This document shows, piece after piece, positions 48,501 to 59,201 of a stretch of 64,000 nt of DNA. How positions within the stretch are numbered: the stretch's first letter is position 1; every line of letters starts with the position of its first letter. The notes beneath the pieces are model-generated. The model was given only the letters and a program-made list of their open reading frames with translations. It was not told the DNA's origin and made no database searches. Made by a program: the position numbers and the translations under genes. The stretch is from Sipunculus nudus (Eukaryota > Annelida > Sipuncula > Golfingiida > Sipunculidae): assembly GCA_026874595.1 (NCBI GenBank), contig CM049321.1:15023479-15087478 (forward strand). Direction: 5' to 3'.

Positions 48501-51500
48501 AGTTAGATGTCCCCAAAATCTCCTACCATGCCGAAAATTGGGTCAATAGGACTTCGTTCCTTCGAGATATTAAGGAAAAACCTCAATTTTTTATTAGAAA
48601 TCTATTTTCACACTTCAGGACAGCCTAATATCAAAACCACTCATCTGGTTTTCTTCATATTTACCATAAATATTCCTCTATATAGTTCCTATGTACATGC
48701 CAGATATTAAGTCAGTATTATATAATTTAAAAAAGTTATGGGCCCAAACATAATGGACTTTGTAAAAAATTCAGGAAGATATTTGGTCACTTAAGACCAA
48801 AAGTGTTAAAGGTAGGGACTTTTTTCCAGTAATACAACTTTAATTAATCAAAATTTAATTGTACACCAACAATTTGATCAAAATCTGTTAAATTTTTTTA
48901 AATATTGGCAAAAATATAAAATTGGTACCTCAGATTTTGCCCAACTTTGGCCACGGTACATTTTTTTCCTGTAAGTACTGTGGATTTAATTTTCACAGCA
49001 TGTATACATAAGGATTTAATCTGTTAAAATCTGAAATTTGAAAAAAAAGGCTGCAAAATTAGGCTAGTTATTGAATTTTTTTGGAGGCTCTTGTTGTATT
49101 CCCTTACATTGTCAAGCAGTCCACTTTGATGACTGTAGGTCATTCAGTGCACATCTCTATGCTCCCCAAACTGTTGGCATAATTTTAGATGTCCCCAATA
49201 TCTCCTACCATACCAAAAATTGGGTCATTAGGACTTCGTTCCTTCGAGATATTAAGAAAAAAAACCTGTTTTCCATAAAAAAAGCCATTGTTACACTTCA
49301 AGGCTGCCTAATATCAAACCCACTGATCTGTTTTTGATCGTATTTAGTATTCAGTTCTTTCATACATTTTCTATGAACATACCAAAATTAGGTCAGTATT
49401 GGGTATTATTTTGAAGTTATGGGCCAAAACATAATGCATTTTTAAAAAAAATCAGGAAATATATTTACTCACCTAACATTAGAATTGCTGAACCTATAGA
49501 CTTTTTTTCAGGAATATAACTTTATTTAATCAAGATTCAATTGTTTACCCAAAATTAGATCTGAATTTTGCAAATTTTTCAAGTTATTAGCATAAATAAA
49601 AAATCAATACCTTAAATTTTGTCCAACTTTGGCACTGTTGATTTAATTTTCACAGCATATATACATAAGGATTTAATCTTTTAAAATCTGAAATTTTGAA
49701 GAAATATGATTGGAAAGAATAGCTTATATTTATGTTTTCATACACCATGTCAAGTATTGTTTACATCTAGCCCACCTAGTAGTACAGCCTTCACTTGCAT
49801 TATGTAACCCACCCCAGGCAGCTTGCCTTGGGTCAGCTTGGCCACTACCAGCAGGCTTCCCCTCTGCCCTGCACTCCCCCCCCCCCCAATGGTGCAAAAA
49901 CTAGATGAATATTATTATTTTCTGTATTTGATTCATTCTTATTCTAGGCTATGCTACATTTTAGATTTTGTATTGTACCACCAGGGATACAATGATTAAA
50001 GTGTTCATTTAATTGTGTCCACAAAGTGGTGTATTGCTATGAAAGTGTGTATGTTCATGAGATAAGTAATTCCTTACTTCAGAAGAGTAAAAACTTCACC
50101 AGGTGTGAAATTGACTATTAATTCCAGTAATAAATTAAAACTGGGATAGTAATTAGCACAGTGATATTGTTTGTCCATCATTCAACCAACAGTGTGTATA
50201 CTTTATTTGAAAAGATGTTTTATTTTATCAAATTTACTGAATCTTTTATTTTATTTTGGTGAATAAAATTAAGCATGTACTGAAAACTCCAATGTGCAAA
50301 ACTTTTTAATAGTGATTCAAGGAATATTCTTGTAGATGCCATGTTGTGGCATTATTTTCTTTTAAATTCAGTTTAAACATTTATGATTTAAAAATAATAA
50401 AATATATGTGTATGCATAATATGACCCAATATGAGCTACACTCTGGATATATGATGATTGCAACTTTTGCAACAATTCTAATATTTTAACTTATAGTTTC
50501 AGTTTTTTACTCTGTATATATAATGATTGCAACTTTTGCAACAATTCTAATATTTTAACTTATATTTTCAGGTTTTTTTATTAAAAATTTATAAAACCTG
50601 TAAATAAAAAAATGATTCAGATAAAAACTTCTTAATGGAAAAAGTGGATATGCTTAAAAAATAGGATTATATATAAACTTAAATGCATTATTCCCTTGAA
50701 AGTGAAATAAAGGTATTAGTCCATTCTGTCCACTTGCCTGTCCATCTGTAAATTTTCATATGCATCACAGTATCTCAAAACTTTTACTGTTAGTCTTCAT
50801 GACAGTCTTGTCAGAGTATTAGTTTGCAATCATATATTTAGAACTTTACTATAACCAAGTAGGAGGGCCCCTTTCCTCTTAGCTTTTCATATTCTTATAT
50901 AAATGAAAAACATTACAATAGAATATTTCTACATCCACCTTCGTGCTGCCCTCACTTTTCCCTTCTCCGAACCCCATCCCACAGTCAGCCTCAGTAAGCA
51001 AGAACAAGATGAATCAGATATATTCATACTTTAATATTTTGTATAACTATTCGTCCATAGGTACCTATGTACATGCCAGAAATTATGTCAATATTGTGTT
51101 ATATGTAGACATAGTGGGCATCACAATAATGTACCTTGTCAAGACTAAAGAGATATTGTGTCATACAGTCACAAATTCATAAATCACTTCATCAGCATAG
51201 TTAATCATAACATCATATCTGTCAAATTGAAAGCTTGCAGACTACCATACACTTTAGATCCTTCAACAAATAGCCTTATCATCATTCTACTACTGCTTAT
51301 TACTGCTGTCATTGCATTCATATTTGCTCAAATATATCACAATTTTCAACCCCTCCTAAATAAATAAAAAATAAACCACTATATTTGACTCTATTAATCC
51401 ATCAGTCAGGTTATTTCATTTATCATTTACTCACATATTACATTTCATTCCTTTATAATAGCCCAACATGTCCATGATATTCATAAGCTTTATCGACTCG

Positions 51501-51676
51501 ATATAGTATCACAGTGGAGAAACATTTATAGTCCAATCACGATCAGCTGAGCGCCATGACCCATGGGTCCTTGTTTTATCTTAATACGTAAATATGCATA
51601 TCTGTATATCATCAAGATTACGATTGTACCTTTGCAGAGAATGGCTTTGATAAAGAAGACACTCAAGAAGTACTAA
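39325..51676 (+). CDS. TAF12: TAF12: TFIID and SAGA histone-fold subunit, six coding exons
   Basis: Exons 39,325-39,513; 40,012-40,101; 45,035-45,223; 46,384-46,498; 47,744-47,832; 51,638-51,676 (711 nt, 236 residues). All introns are GT-AG and phases match: 0, 0, 0, 1, 0. TAF12 pairs with TAF4 (or ADA1 in SAGA) through an H2B-like histone fold and acts in the nucleus in Pol II initiation (family knowledge). The fold spans about residues 131-200: LSELVKEVDPLEQLDDDVEE, MLMQIADDFIDSVV, KHRKANTVEVKDVQLHLE, then the diagnostic WNMWIPGFGSEDLRPYKKA and a basic tail MALIKKTLKKY. The N-terminal ~130 residues are Ser/Val/Gln-rich and longer than in human TAF12 (161 residues). The start is the first in-frame ATG after a likely acceptor at 39,302; upstream non-coding exons are probable but not located. 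Confidence 0.95.
40012..40101 (+). CDS. TAF12: TAF12 coding exon 2
   Basis: 30 codons, SYGPGPHTPKQREELMKLNQ onward, ending KAQPQAQ; acceptor TTCGCTGCAG, donor CAG/GTCAGC. Charged helix-like stretch followed by a Gln/Pro end. Confidence 0.88.
40483..40649 (+). mobile_element. tRNA-derived SINE-like copy in TAF12 intron 2, interrupted
   Basis: TTGTGGCCCAGGGGTAGAGC head as at 17,253, with a similar body. It is cut at CCTCAGTA by the element at 40,650; GTATGACTTGGCAATGG after 42,063 is probably its continuation. Confidence 0.5.
40650..42061. mobile_element. 1.4-kb TA-flanked inverted-repeat element in TAF12 intron 2
   Basis: Ends CCGTAAAATCTCCACTTAAA and its inverse form ~24-bp perfect inverted repeats, flanked by TA (40,648-40,649 and 42,062-42,063): Tc1/mariner-type target use. 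TTAAAACCGC-like motifs are repeated just inside both ends (40,664, 40,684, 40,757, 41,975, 42,031), possible transposase-binding sites. The inner 1.3 kb is GC-richer, with short open frames but no DDE motif that I can identify. Confidence 0.8.
42579..43378 (-). mobile_element. Second hAT copy (800 bp) in TAF12 intron 2
   Basis: Starts TAGTGGTGGGAGTCGGTTG and ends GATCGGCCCCCATCCTG. A perfect 8-bp target duplication TTTATAGA lies at 42,571-42,578 and 43,379-43,386. Inverted relative to 20,486-21,147; shares the internal GAACTCGCAGGGAGCTGCAG-type segment (about 43,085-43,105 inverted). Confidence 0.85.
43885..44349. mobile_element. 465-bp TTAA-flanked miniature element in TAF12 intron 2
   Basis: Inverted ends AGG(T/G)(T/G)CCCAATCAC(A/C)TA with TTAA on both sides (43,881-43,884 and 44,350-44,353), as for piggyBac or Kolobok-type elements. 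The interior has no coding sequence. Confidence 0.72.
45035..45223 (+). CDS. TAF12: TAF12 coding exon 3 (start of histone fold)
   Basis: 63 codons, AAIKSEIGGLAPIPQVGV onward to DPLEQLDDDVEE; acceptor TTTTCTGCAG, donor GAG/GTTTGT. The last ~25 residues are histone-fold helix 1 and the following loop. Confidence 0.93.
46384..46498 (+). CDS. TAF12: TAF12 coding exon 4 (core of histone fold)
   Basis: 38 codons plus one base, MLMQIADDFIDSVVNASCK to VEVKDVQLHL; acceptor TTTTTATCAG, donor TTG/GTACGT. Corresponds closely to the central helix of human TAF12. Confidence 0.95.
46847..46860. repeat. Poly-C tract
   Basis: Run of about 13 C in TAF12 intron 4. Confidence 0.8.
46930..47215 (+). repeat. Inverted copy of the TGACCTTTGACC repeat in TAF12 intron 4
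   Basis: AAGGTCAAAAGTCAC (about 47,070) and AAAGGTCAAGGTCAC (47,175), with CCATCCCAAACCTT, are the inverse of the units at 21,230-22,150. About two units, no terminal ends seen. A further pair of CTGGTGACCTTGA repeats follows at 47,320-47,480. Confidence 0.55.
47744..47832 (+). CDS. TAF12: TAF12 coding exon 5
   Basis: Completes a split Glu codon, then RAWNMWIPGFGSEDLRPYKK and ATTEAHKQ; donor CAG/GTATGA. The most diagnostic TAF12 motif. Confidence 0.95.
48480..49720. repeat. Two ~685-bp tandem units inside C3
   Basis: TCTCCTACCATGCCGAAAAT (48,518) recurs as TCTCCTACCATACCAAAAAT (49,203); GGACTTCGTTCCTTCGAGAT is identical in both. A third, partial unit (CTATGTACATGCCAGAAATT) lies at 51,064. 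Confidence 0.75.
50441..50582. repeat. ~71-bp direct duplication
   Basis: GATGATTGCAACTTTTGCAA and following ~45 bp occur twice in tandem, each ending at a TTTCAG. Confidence 0.8.
51638..51676 (+). CDS. TAF12: TAF12 coding exon 6 (terminal)
   Basis: RMALIKKTLKKY then TAA at 51,674-51,676; acceptor ACCTTTGCAG. It lies only 63 bp after the end of the C3 insertion, so the branch point and pyrimidine tract must be within that interval or in the element end. Confidence 0.93.
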   Translation, partial: RMALIKKTLKKY

Positions 51677-52802
51677 CAGTGCAGATAGAAGGAGGTGCTA
51701 ACATAGATGTTCCCATGAATAATCAGCAACCTTTAAATATCATGAATATTTATCTCCCATGAAGAATCATGAATATTCATCACTGCTCAAGGCACCTGAG
51801 GGTCATTTACTGTATCAGCACACGCTTGGATGACGTAAGATGATGGTGATGATAATGAACATTTAACAAACAACTCCCAATGTATAATAAAGTACTGAGT
51901 ATATTCTCACATTTGTTTAATAGAATTATAAGGCATAGAACCTTTGGCCTCCTTAAATATGCTGATCTGGTTGGAGATCAAAACCAGTAGCTGAGGCTTT
52001 TCATCAAGAATGTAATACATTGATGTGTTATGCGTCCTAAAGTCTTTGAGGGTTGAATAAATCTACAAGGTTCCTTGTTATGTCATATTTGTCCGGGAAG
52101 TAGAAATGAAAGACATTTCACTGGAGCACTGATACTTTGCTCTGCAAATTTGGATATAATATATGTAAAATAAAGTATTCAGTATGATTGATTTGACAAT
52201 ATTTTATCATCTGTTGTAAAGTGACATCAGTTTTTTGAGAATCTCTTAGGGCCATGTGAGGCATATTGGTTGAAACATTGGTCAGAAAGGAGTTGCACAT
52301 CTGATTAGAAACATGAATTTAATGGGGGTGAATTATCAATTATCAGCTCAGTGTTCAGGCTACAGCATGTCAGACATAAATATTTTATGGATGGTTATGA
52401 ACTGAATTTTATCTTAGGAAGTTTGGATATTTTTCTATGAACAGAGATTTTCTTGGAATCTGAAATGTAATGTCTTGGATGTATCGCATTGTGTATTGTA
52501 TGATGTATCATACTTCAAGACCATGTATATTTATAGCCTTACAGGAAACTTAAACAGTGACTATTTTATCTTCCAAATCCAAATGATCATGTAAAACTAG
52601 AAGTGGAACAAAGCAAACTTTCAAGATGTAACTGGTGAATCATTATTTCTTTTCTCAGTGACAAGACAGTTGAACTACGTTTCTTGTAGTCATGTCAGAA
52701 CTGTATAAATTACAGATTATAATTTATTCATTTATTCACACATCTCTATGGCCCCCTTATGTTCCTGTATATATATATATATATTTGAAAGGGGGAAATA
52801 AA
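51677..52802 (+). other. TAF12: Likely TAF12 3' untranslated region
   Basis: No reading frame or repeat boundary; AATAAA hexamers at 51,886, 52,169 and 52,797. The last is followed by T-rich TTTTTGTATTC within 30 bp, the best cleavage context. Confidence 0.5.
52797..52802 (+). terminator. TAF12: Candidate TAF12 poly(A) signal
   Basis: AATAAA followed by a T-rich downstream element. Alternatives are AATAAA at 51,886 and 52,169. Confidence 0.4.
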
Positions 52803-53769
52803 CTGTGTAAAAATTTAATTTTTGTATTCATTGAACATATCTTCCTGAGAAACTGTTGATGTGTGAATATTAATGTATGCTCTACATGGATGAGTCAAGT
52901 TGAAAGGATATTATCATCATATAAAGGGACCTTATCACATACAAAGCATGTTGAATTAATACAAAAAATAGTGTCTTCTGTTTGAAATAAAATGGTACCT
53001 GGCAAAAAAATCTGTAAAAGACTGCTTACTCCTGTAAACCTAATTTTAGGTTTTGTGAAAAATTGCCACAGTATTTTTTAGCAAAGTCCTGCTGACCTAC
53101 AGATAGACATGAATGAAAACATAACCACCTTGCTGTAGGTACCACGACAACAATCATACAGGACATACCTATACTGGTGTGAAAACAATTTGAAATCCTT
53201 ACCTTTGATCTGAATAACGTTAAATCTTCCTTGATCTAGATCCACCATCCTCTAGAATTCTGTTTGAAATACATGACCACGTGATCCATAGGTATGGTGC
53301 TCATCTCATAAGAGCTCCCTGTGATAATAAGACTTAATATTAATTGAAAATAATTGACTAATTCGGCTACATTAAAGATCTTTTAAATTTTATCAATCAT
53401 AGTTATGACCCAGTCTGTCCACATGGGCGCACTTTGTTGGGGGGCATGCCCCTCACTTTTTCGGGGCATGCCCCTCACTTTTTCAGCCAGGGGGACATGC
53501 CATATTATAGCCCCCTCCCCTTCATTTTGCCTTCAATACATTGTTACTTTGCTTTGGAAATAGGCTAAATTAAAAAGAATATGCATTATTTTAAAAAATG
53601 AGTTAATAGTGTTGAAAATTTCCACAAATACAGATGAACTGTAGTCTTCCAGAAATGAATGAAATACCAAAATAACTGATAATGGGCCTTTTCCACAATA
53701 TTGTAAATTCTATAATTCATACTGGCTTTAAGGAATTATAAGGAACTTGTCTGTTATTGCGATATGCTA
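52803..53769. other. Spacer with a short GGGGCATGCCCC duplication
   Basis: CGGGGCATGCCCCTCACTTT is nearly duplicated in tandem at 53,443-53,483, giving two 12-bp palindromes. No coding signal. Confidence 0.45.
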
Positions 53770-54960
53770 GTAACTAGAATCCAAGATGCACAAAAGGCAA
53801 AACATTGATTGTATCCGCTATAACAAAAAAAAAATGTTTTTGACCAGGTTCTGCTGCCGCGGCGGCGGCGTTCGTTTCCGGAGAACTCCTCTGAGACTGC
53901 TGGACAGATTTTTCCGAAACTTACACCAATTATCGGGTCACATGTTAACTGGTGCCTTGACCTCTGACCTTTCCTCTCTGCCCAGCGTCCGTTTGTGCGT
54001 CTGTTTCCACACATAAACCCACATATCTCCGGACTTATTTGACCAATCAGGAAAAAAAATTTACACTAATGTAGCCCTTGGATAGCTTTATAACATACAA
54101 AAAAATGGTGGCGCCACCTGAAGCCATTTTTGCACAGTGTCCATCTGTTTGTCTTCCTTGGGTTAAAATCACTCTTATCTCAGCAGTGGTTTGACCAAAT
54201 TACCTGTAATTCGGTATGCGAATTCGGCATGCGTATACATCCTTGATAGCTTTCTTGATTTTATGACAGGTGGCGCCAGCTTCATTCACTTTCACGCTGA
54301 AGACATTAATGCTTATTTCTCTGGAATCGTTCGACCAATCAGGAAAAAACTTTTACACAAATGTAGCCCTTGGATAGCTTTATAACATACACAAAAATGG
54401 TGGCGCCATCTGCAGCCATTTTTGCACAGTGTCCATCTGTTTGTCTGCTGTGGGATAAAATCAGTCATATCTCTGCAGTGGTTTGACTTTTCCTCCTGAA
54501 ATTTCGCATGCGTATACATCCTGGATAGCTTTCTTGATTTTATGACAGGTGGCGCCAGCTTCATTCACTTTCACGCTGAAGACATTAATGCTTATTTCTC
54601 TGGAATCGTTCGACCAATCAGGAAAAAACTTTTACACAAATGTAGCCCTTGGATAGCTTTATAATATACACAAAAATGGTGGCGCCATCTGCAGCCATTT
54701 TTGCACAGTGTCCATCTGTTTGTCTGCTGTGGGATAAAATCAGTCATATCTCTGCAGTGGTTTGAATTTTCCTCCTGAAATTTTGCATGTGTATACATCA
54801 TGGATAGTTTCTCGTTCAATTAACAGGTGGCGCCACCTACAATCATGTTTAGGTGGCAGACATCCCCTTGCCACTCAATCCAAGCCTCACTTCACCTGTC
54901 CTACTCTGATTTTGGCGGATACCGACTACGCTTGTCGACTACCCGTATTCTAGTTTGTTT
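53770..54960 (+). mobile_element. Inverted Helentron-like fragment with GGTGGCGCCA repeats
   Basis: Inverse of the C2/G1 core: the CG-rich block (CCGCGGCGGCGGCGTTCG, 53,858) matches 26,410. Three ~285-bp units follow with GGTGG palindromes near 54,107, 54,399 and 54,680, and then the TAGTCGAC/CCCGTATTCTAG block at 54,935-54,955 that lies ~170 bp inside intact copies. Both true termini are missing. Confidence 0.65.
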
Positions 54961-55137
54961 TTGTTTCTGAAGCAACTACATTTTCTATTGTTTTCTACCT
55001 CAGTTGCGTTCACTTATATGTAGCTATTGCGAAATACAAACAAAATAGTGAAAATTGTGGCGTATCCAGGACTTGAAGATAAAGTTGGGGCCGCGGAACC
55101 AGAGGCTTTTTGTGTCTTTTCAGGGGCGTCAATACAT

Positions 55138-55142
<5 letters not shown>

Positions 55143-55171
<29 letters not shown>
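55143..55171. repeat. (GT)n microsatellite
   Basis: About 13 uninterrupted GT dinucleotides. Confidence 0.95.
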
Positions 55172-55172
<1 letters not shown>

Positions 55173-56642
55173 TAGGAGAACATACCGGTTGTATGTTGTT
55201 TGTGCGAATCTCGTTCTGCTGCCCTCTTTCTCTTTTTTCGACTTTAGATACGACACACAAATAAAACACCTGCAAACAAGAATAACAGTGATTTGACAAT
55301 ATGTAATTCCAAATAGAATGCAGCGTTTGGCAAAAGTAGATCGACTCTACCAGTCATTTTAACACCGAATACTCACATGTAGTAACGTAGTTTAATTCTC
55401 ACGCACAACTTAATTAACGTGTCTTCATAAGGGTTCAATGCGTGTCAGAGGCCTGCACAAGGGACTAAATGATTCGACATTTTATAACATTAAAATCATA
55501 TTATTGCATGGAAATAAAAACAAATATATATTACCTAAAGACTTTCTTAAATCATGCGACTAGCTTGGCTAAAAAAAGACTCGTTACAACCTTTTTAAAA
55601 TAAATCCCATGAGTCTGTTTAATTTAAAATTTGCATTTCACTTGAACAGACTCGCTACTCAATACCCTGAAGCTCAATCTCTTCCTCTCAGGGAATAGAT
55701 TGTTGATACGCTTAGTCCAGGGAAAGTCAGTTCTTTTTCGCTTTAACCCCCTTTATATCCCTTATACGATTTTCAATGAAATATTTATAACTTTAGCTTT
55801 TTCCGACAGCCTATATACATATATGTAGGCCTAGTTATCATATATCTTTTATTGATCAATCATTTATTGAACGCTATGTCATGCATGTGACTTCTATAAT
55901 GTACCAATGACCTCACCATGAACTTTACGTGACCTTAATAGCATATTTATTTAATGAATAATCATGAGTATAACTGTTCCATTCAGCCGGCAAGCCTATC
56001 AGGTCGCCGATATTACTGTATAAAAAGTAAGTCACCTGACCATAATGAAATTTGCATAATTTGGGAGGCCTTTCTTAAACAGAACACGTGTAGTCTGTAC
56101 CAATACCAATGTCGGCATGTTTTCCGGGATATATTTTTATACAAGAAGACAGTATAAAAAGTTTTAGGCCAAAGGTTGCAATCACTGCGTTATATTCATC
56201 AGTGCAGCGATTCCAGATGAATTCGTCATCGACCTTTGTGACGTCATTATTGTCCGAAAGAAACTGTCGCAAGGAAGACCTGTGTAGGAACGTATTGGGG
56301 GCTCATTATTTTTTAGGTCAAAAAGGCGGGGCATAAGGGCTCTGGTGGTGAGGTCAATTGTATCATATGTTTGAAATCGTAGCAGGACCTCTTTGAAAAC
56401 AAGCGCCTGCTGAATTAGCTAGGCCTATACAGTTGAAATATATTGAAATAAATAATCTGATTGACGTTAATGGACTTATGTATCAAAAACCCAAACTGGT
56501 CTATACAAACAACGATCCTCGTACCAGACTTCAACCTGGCTCATGAATAGACTGTTGGTCATATGGTCATACATGTTTCGTGATACATTCCGGCAAAAAG
56601 TCATACAGAAGCCAGCGACACCACGCACATTAGAGAGTGCAT
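55172..56642. other. Spacer, one weak minus-strand coding-like stretch
   Basis: At 56,135-56,272 the minus strand reads VDDEFIWNRCTDEYNAVIAT, which looks protein-like but has no recognised family. Nothing else supported. Confidence 0.3.
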
Positions 56643-56831
56643 TTACACATAATAAACAGGGTCGTGTGTCTCATTACCCATGCCAACAATAAATACAAAT
56701 GAGTGATATCCGTCTGGATACGTCACAGACGTGTAGTAGACACGTGAATGCAGTCCCTCCGGAAACAAACCCGTGAGGATGAGTAACACATTACTCGTCT
56801 GATAAACTAACAAGGGACATATACTAGACAC
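56643..56831 (-). CDS. Candidate exon of an unidentified minus-strand gene
   Basis: 62 open codons with CpG-containing, protein-like composition: LTGLFPEGLHSRVYYTSV, then YPDGYHSFVFIVGMGNE. The frame runs to TAA, or could splice at TAT/GTGTAA (about 56,647). No flanking exon located and no family recognised. Confidence 0.25.
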   Translation of the reverse strand: MSSICPLLVYQTSNVLLILTGLFPEGLHSRVYYTSVTYPDGYHSFVFIVGMGNETHDPVYYV

Positions 56832-57148
56832 AGTCTCAGTGTAAATGAGATGCTTTCAAGGGATGATTTAGAATGTGACAATGCATGTCAGACAACGAGG
56901 ACAAAGGGGAAACATGTTTTTGAATTTAATCATGCTTTTGTGGTGTGGATGTTTTTATCTGTAGGCCTAATATTCAGTATATGTTAGATTTATTCGCAAC
57001 TGCTTTCAAATGCACAATTTGTGTTATTGTTTATTATTAGGATCCCCCCTCTCTTTCCATACTTGATCTAACTCATTCTATGGAAGGTTTCTATCGGAAC
57101 CCCCTAGTTAGCGCCTTTCTTTGACCTGTGTGTTACGCATTGTTTATA

Positions 57149-57363
57149 CACAGGCGCTTGAATTGCTATTAGTTTAGATTTCGGTTAAATTTGTTCCTTT
57201 TCTGGTTAATTTCTGGTTTTATATCTCAAATATTAAGTAAATAATGCAGAGATGGACCACATAGTGAGGTAAACGCCAGGAAAATGTCAGATAAGTAATA
57301 GTTATGAGGAAATGACCAAGAAAAGGAACAAATTTAACACTAATAACAATTCAAGCGCCTGTG
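57149..57363. mobile_element. 215-bp inverted-repeat element related to 22,811-23,466
   Basis: Ends CACAGGCGCTTGAATTGCTA and an inverse with one change; inverted similarity extends ~60 bp (AAATTTGTTCCTTTTCT in both arms). Flanks GTTTATA (57,142-57,148) and GTTTATT (57,364-57,370) fit a decayed 7-bp duplication. Confidence 0.78.
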
Positions 57364-57370
57364 GTTTATT

Positions 57371-59201
57371 TGACCACCAGGAAACCTGACAAACTATCTT
57401 ATAAACCAGACAGTCTTATAAAACCTTTTATGTGGTCTCGTTTTGCACTTTATGTTTTGCTTTTCCTATTAAAATCAAACTGTTGATGATATGTGTTTAT
57501 GTTAAGACCATCATTTCCAAATATACATGTACATGTATCCCGCTTGAACAACCAAAGAGTCCATGGTAATTTGTTTTCTCTTATGCACACCAGATGTCGC
57601 TCATAATCGGCCCTTGTCAGTCGGGGAGCCATCAGAACCAGAAAGATGGCTTTCGAAATCTCCTTGTTGTGTCTGGGATTCCCACCATATACTAACTATA
57701 TAGACACTCTTTAGATACGAAAAATATGATAGATGAAAGAATGCTCAACCATTAGGCCAAAAAAAAAAATAAATAATAATTTACAAAAGATAGAAATGAA
57801 CAGCTAAAACTTCAGATTTTAACCGATACCCAGCTACCCAACAGTGCGGAAAATGACAGGTTAATATTCCTGGTGGAACTTAATCCCAATGTATTGTTAA
57901 GTAAAAAGTTTCTACTATTTATTTACCTTCAAGTAAATATATTACTTAAGTTCTACTGAATGGGATGTTGTCATGTGACATTCGTATTAATATACTTATC
58001 AAAGTAACATGTATGCTCCATGCATGCACGTAGAACATATAAAAAGGGAAATCTTGTATATTCTTTAAAAAAATCTACATCGAGCATGTACAATGAAAAT
58101 AAATAATATGTTACGGTTTTTTTCGTGTTTGGACTTTGTACCTTCTAACTAACAGTGATGCGCCACAGCGCCGCTTATATGTTCCTTAAAAAAAGGATAT
58201 TTTGGGCTGTAACAGTTGTGCCACGTAGTGATGTGATGATATGAGACAATTGAAGAATGGATATCTACGATTATACGTCATTCCACAGGACTCGTTTGTC
58301 GTTGATTCACATCGATTGAAGAATTGAGGGAAACAATTTTTCGTTCTTCGAGATTTTTAGTGCAGTTTTCTATATAACTGCATGGTGCTGTTTCTCTAAT
58401 GTCGCAGTAGCCTCGATAATGCCCGAGGCGCAGAAATGTCGCTAATAAAAGTGTTTAAACCTAATGTATGATAAGGTAAGTTCTGCTTTCACCGATAAGA
58501 ACATTTATCACTTGCTTTTTTCTCGGAGAGTGATAGATACAGAAGTGATAATTTTGCCCTCGCCCACGTGGCATTTCAGTCTGATCTGTCTGTATTTGTG
58601 TATGTTTGTATGCATGCATGTCTGTACGGAACTTTAACTTTACTAGAACGCATTTCACGTTAGTCTCATCAATATATCGGTCAGACACGAAAATAATTTA
58701 GGACCAAGAATTCAGTATAAATAAATATAAAAAAGTAATTTAATTGTAGTTTATTCCTTAATCCCCAGACGGCAGCATAGAGAATGTTTGAGGGTTCCTA
58801 TTCCCTTTTTTAAAGGCATGCATTTCCCGACGAAAATGCGGATTGTTTTTTGAATACTTAAGGTATATAATGGTCTGGTCTTCTTGTAATATCGTCTACT
58901 ATGAAACTATTTATGAAACGTCCTTAGTCGAAGCAGTTTTTAATGTTTTATATTCTGCTTTAAATACCTTGAAATACCTTATGTATTATATTTCTGTTCG
59001 CTTTTTACGAAACCAAGAAAAAAACATAATGCAAACCTTTTACTGTCTGTTGTGTGAGTTTATGAAGATAAGAAATGATCAGCGGAAGAGATCTGTGTTT
59101 TTCCCATGCTTATGATAGAATTAGCTGCAGGAAAGGTTTTTAATACTAGTGGAGAAATGCAAGAAACACTTAAAAAGGAATGATGAGTGTACTATCAGTT
59201 A
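57371..59201. other. Spacer, nothing convincing
   Basis: A 90-codon + frame at 58,843-59,115 is AT-rich with no motif; no repeat ends recognised. Confidence 0.35.

Larger units (their letters stand above)
48362..51574 (+). mobile_element. Type C Helentron-like element, copy C3 (3.2 kb) filling TAF12 intron 5
   Basis: Left end TTTTAGCTCAGCTGAC (GCTCAGCTGAC at 48,367-48,377), followed by GGTCCGTCCGTCTGTCC minisatellite. Right end ATCAGCTGAGC (51,542-51,552, one mismatch), hairpin GACCCATGGGTC, then CTTGT at 51,574. It accounts for 3,213 of the 3,805 bp of the intron and lies in the gene's sense orientation by the Helitron convention. The interior has a ~685-bp repeat. No coding sequence. Confidence 0.68.
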
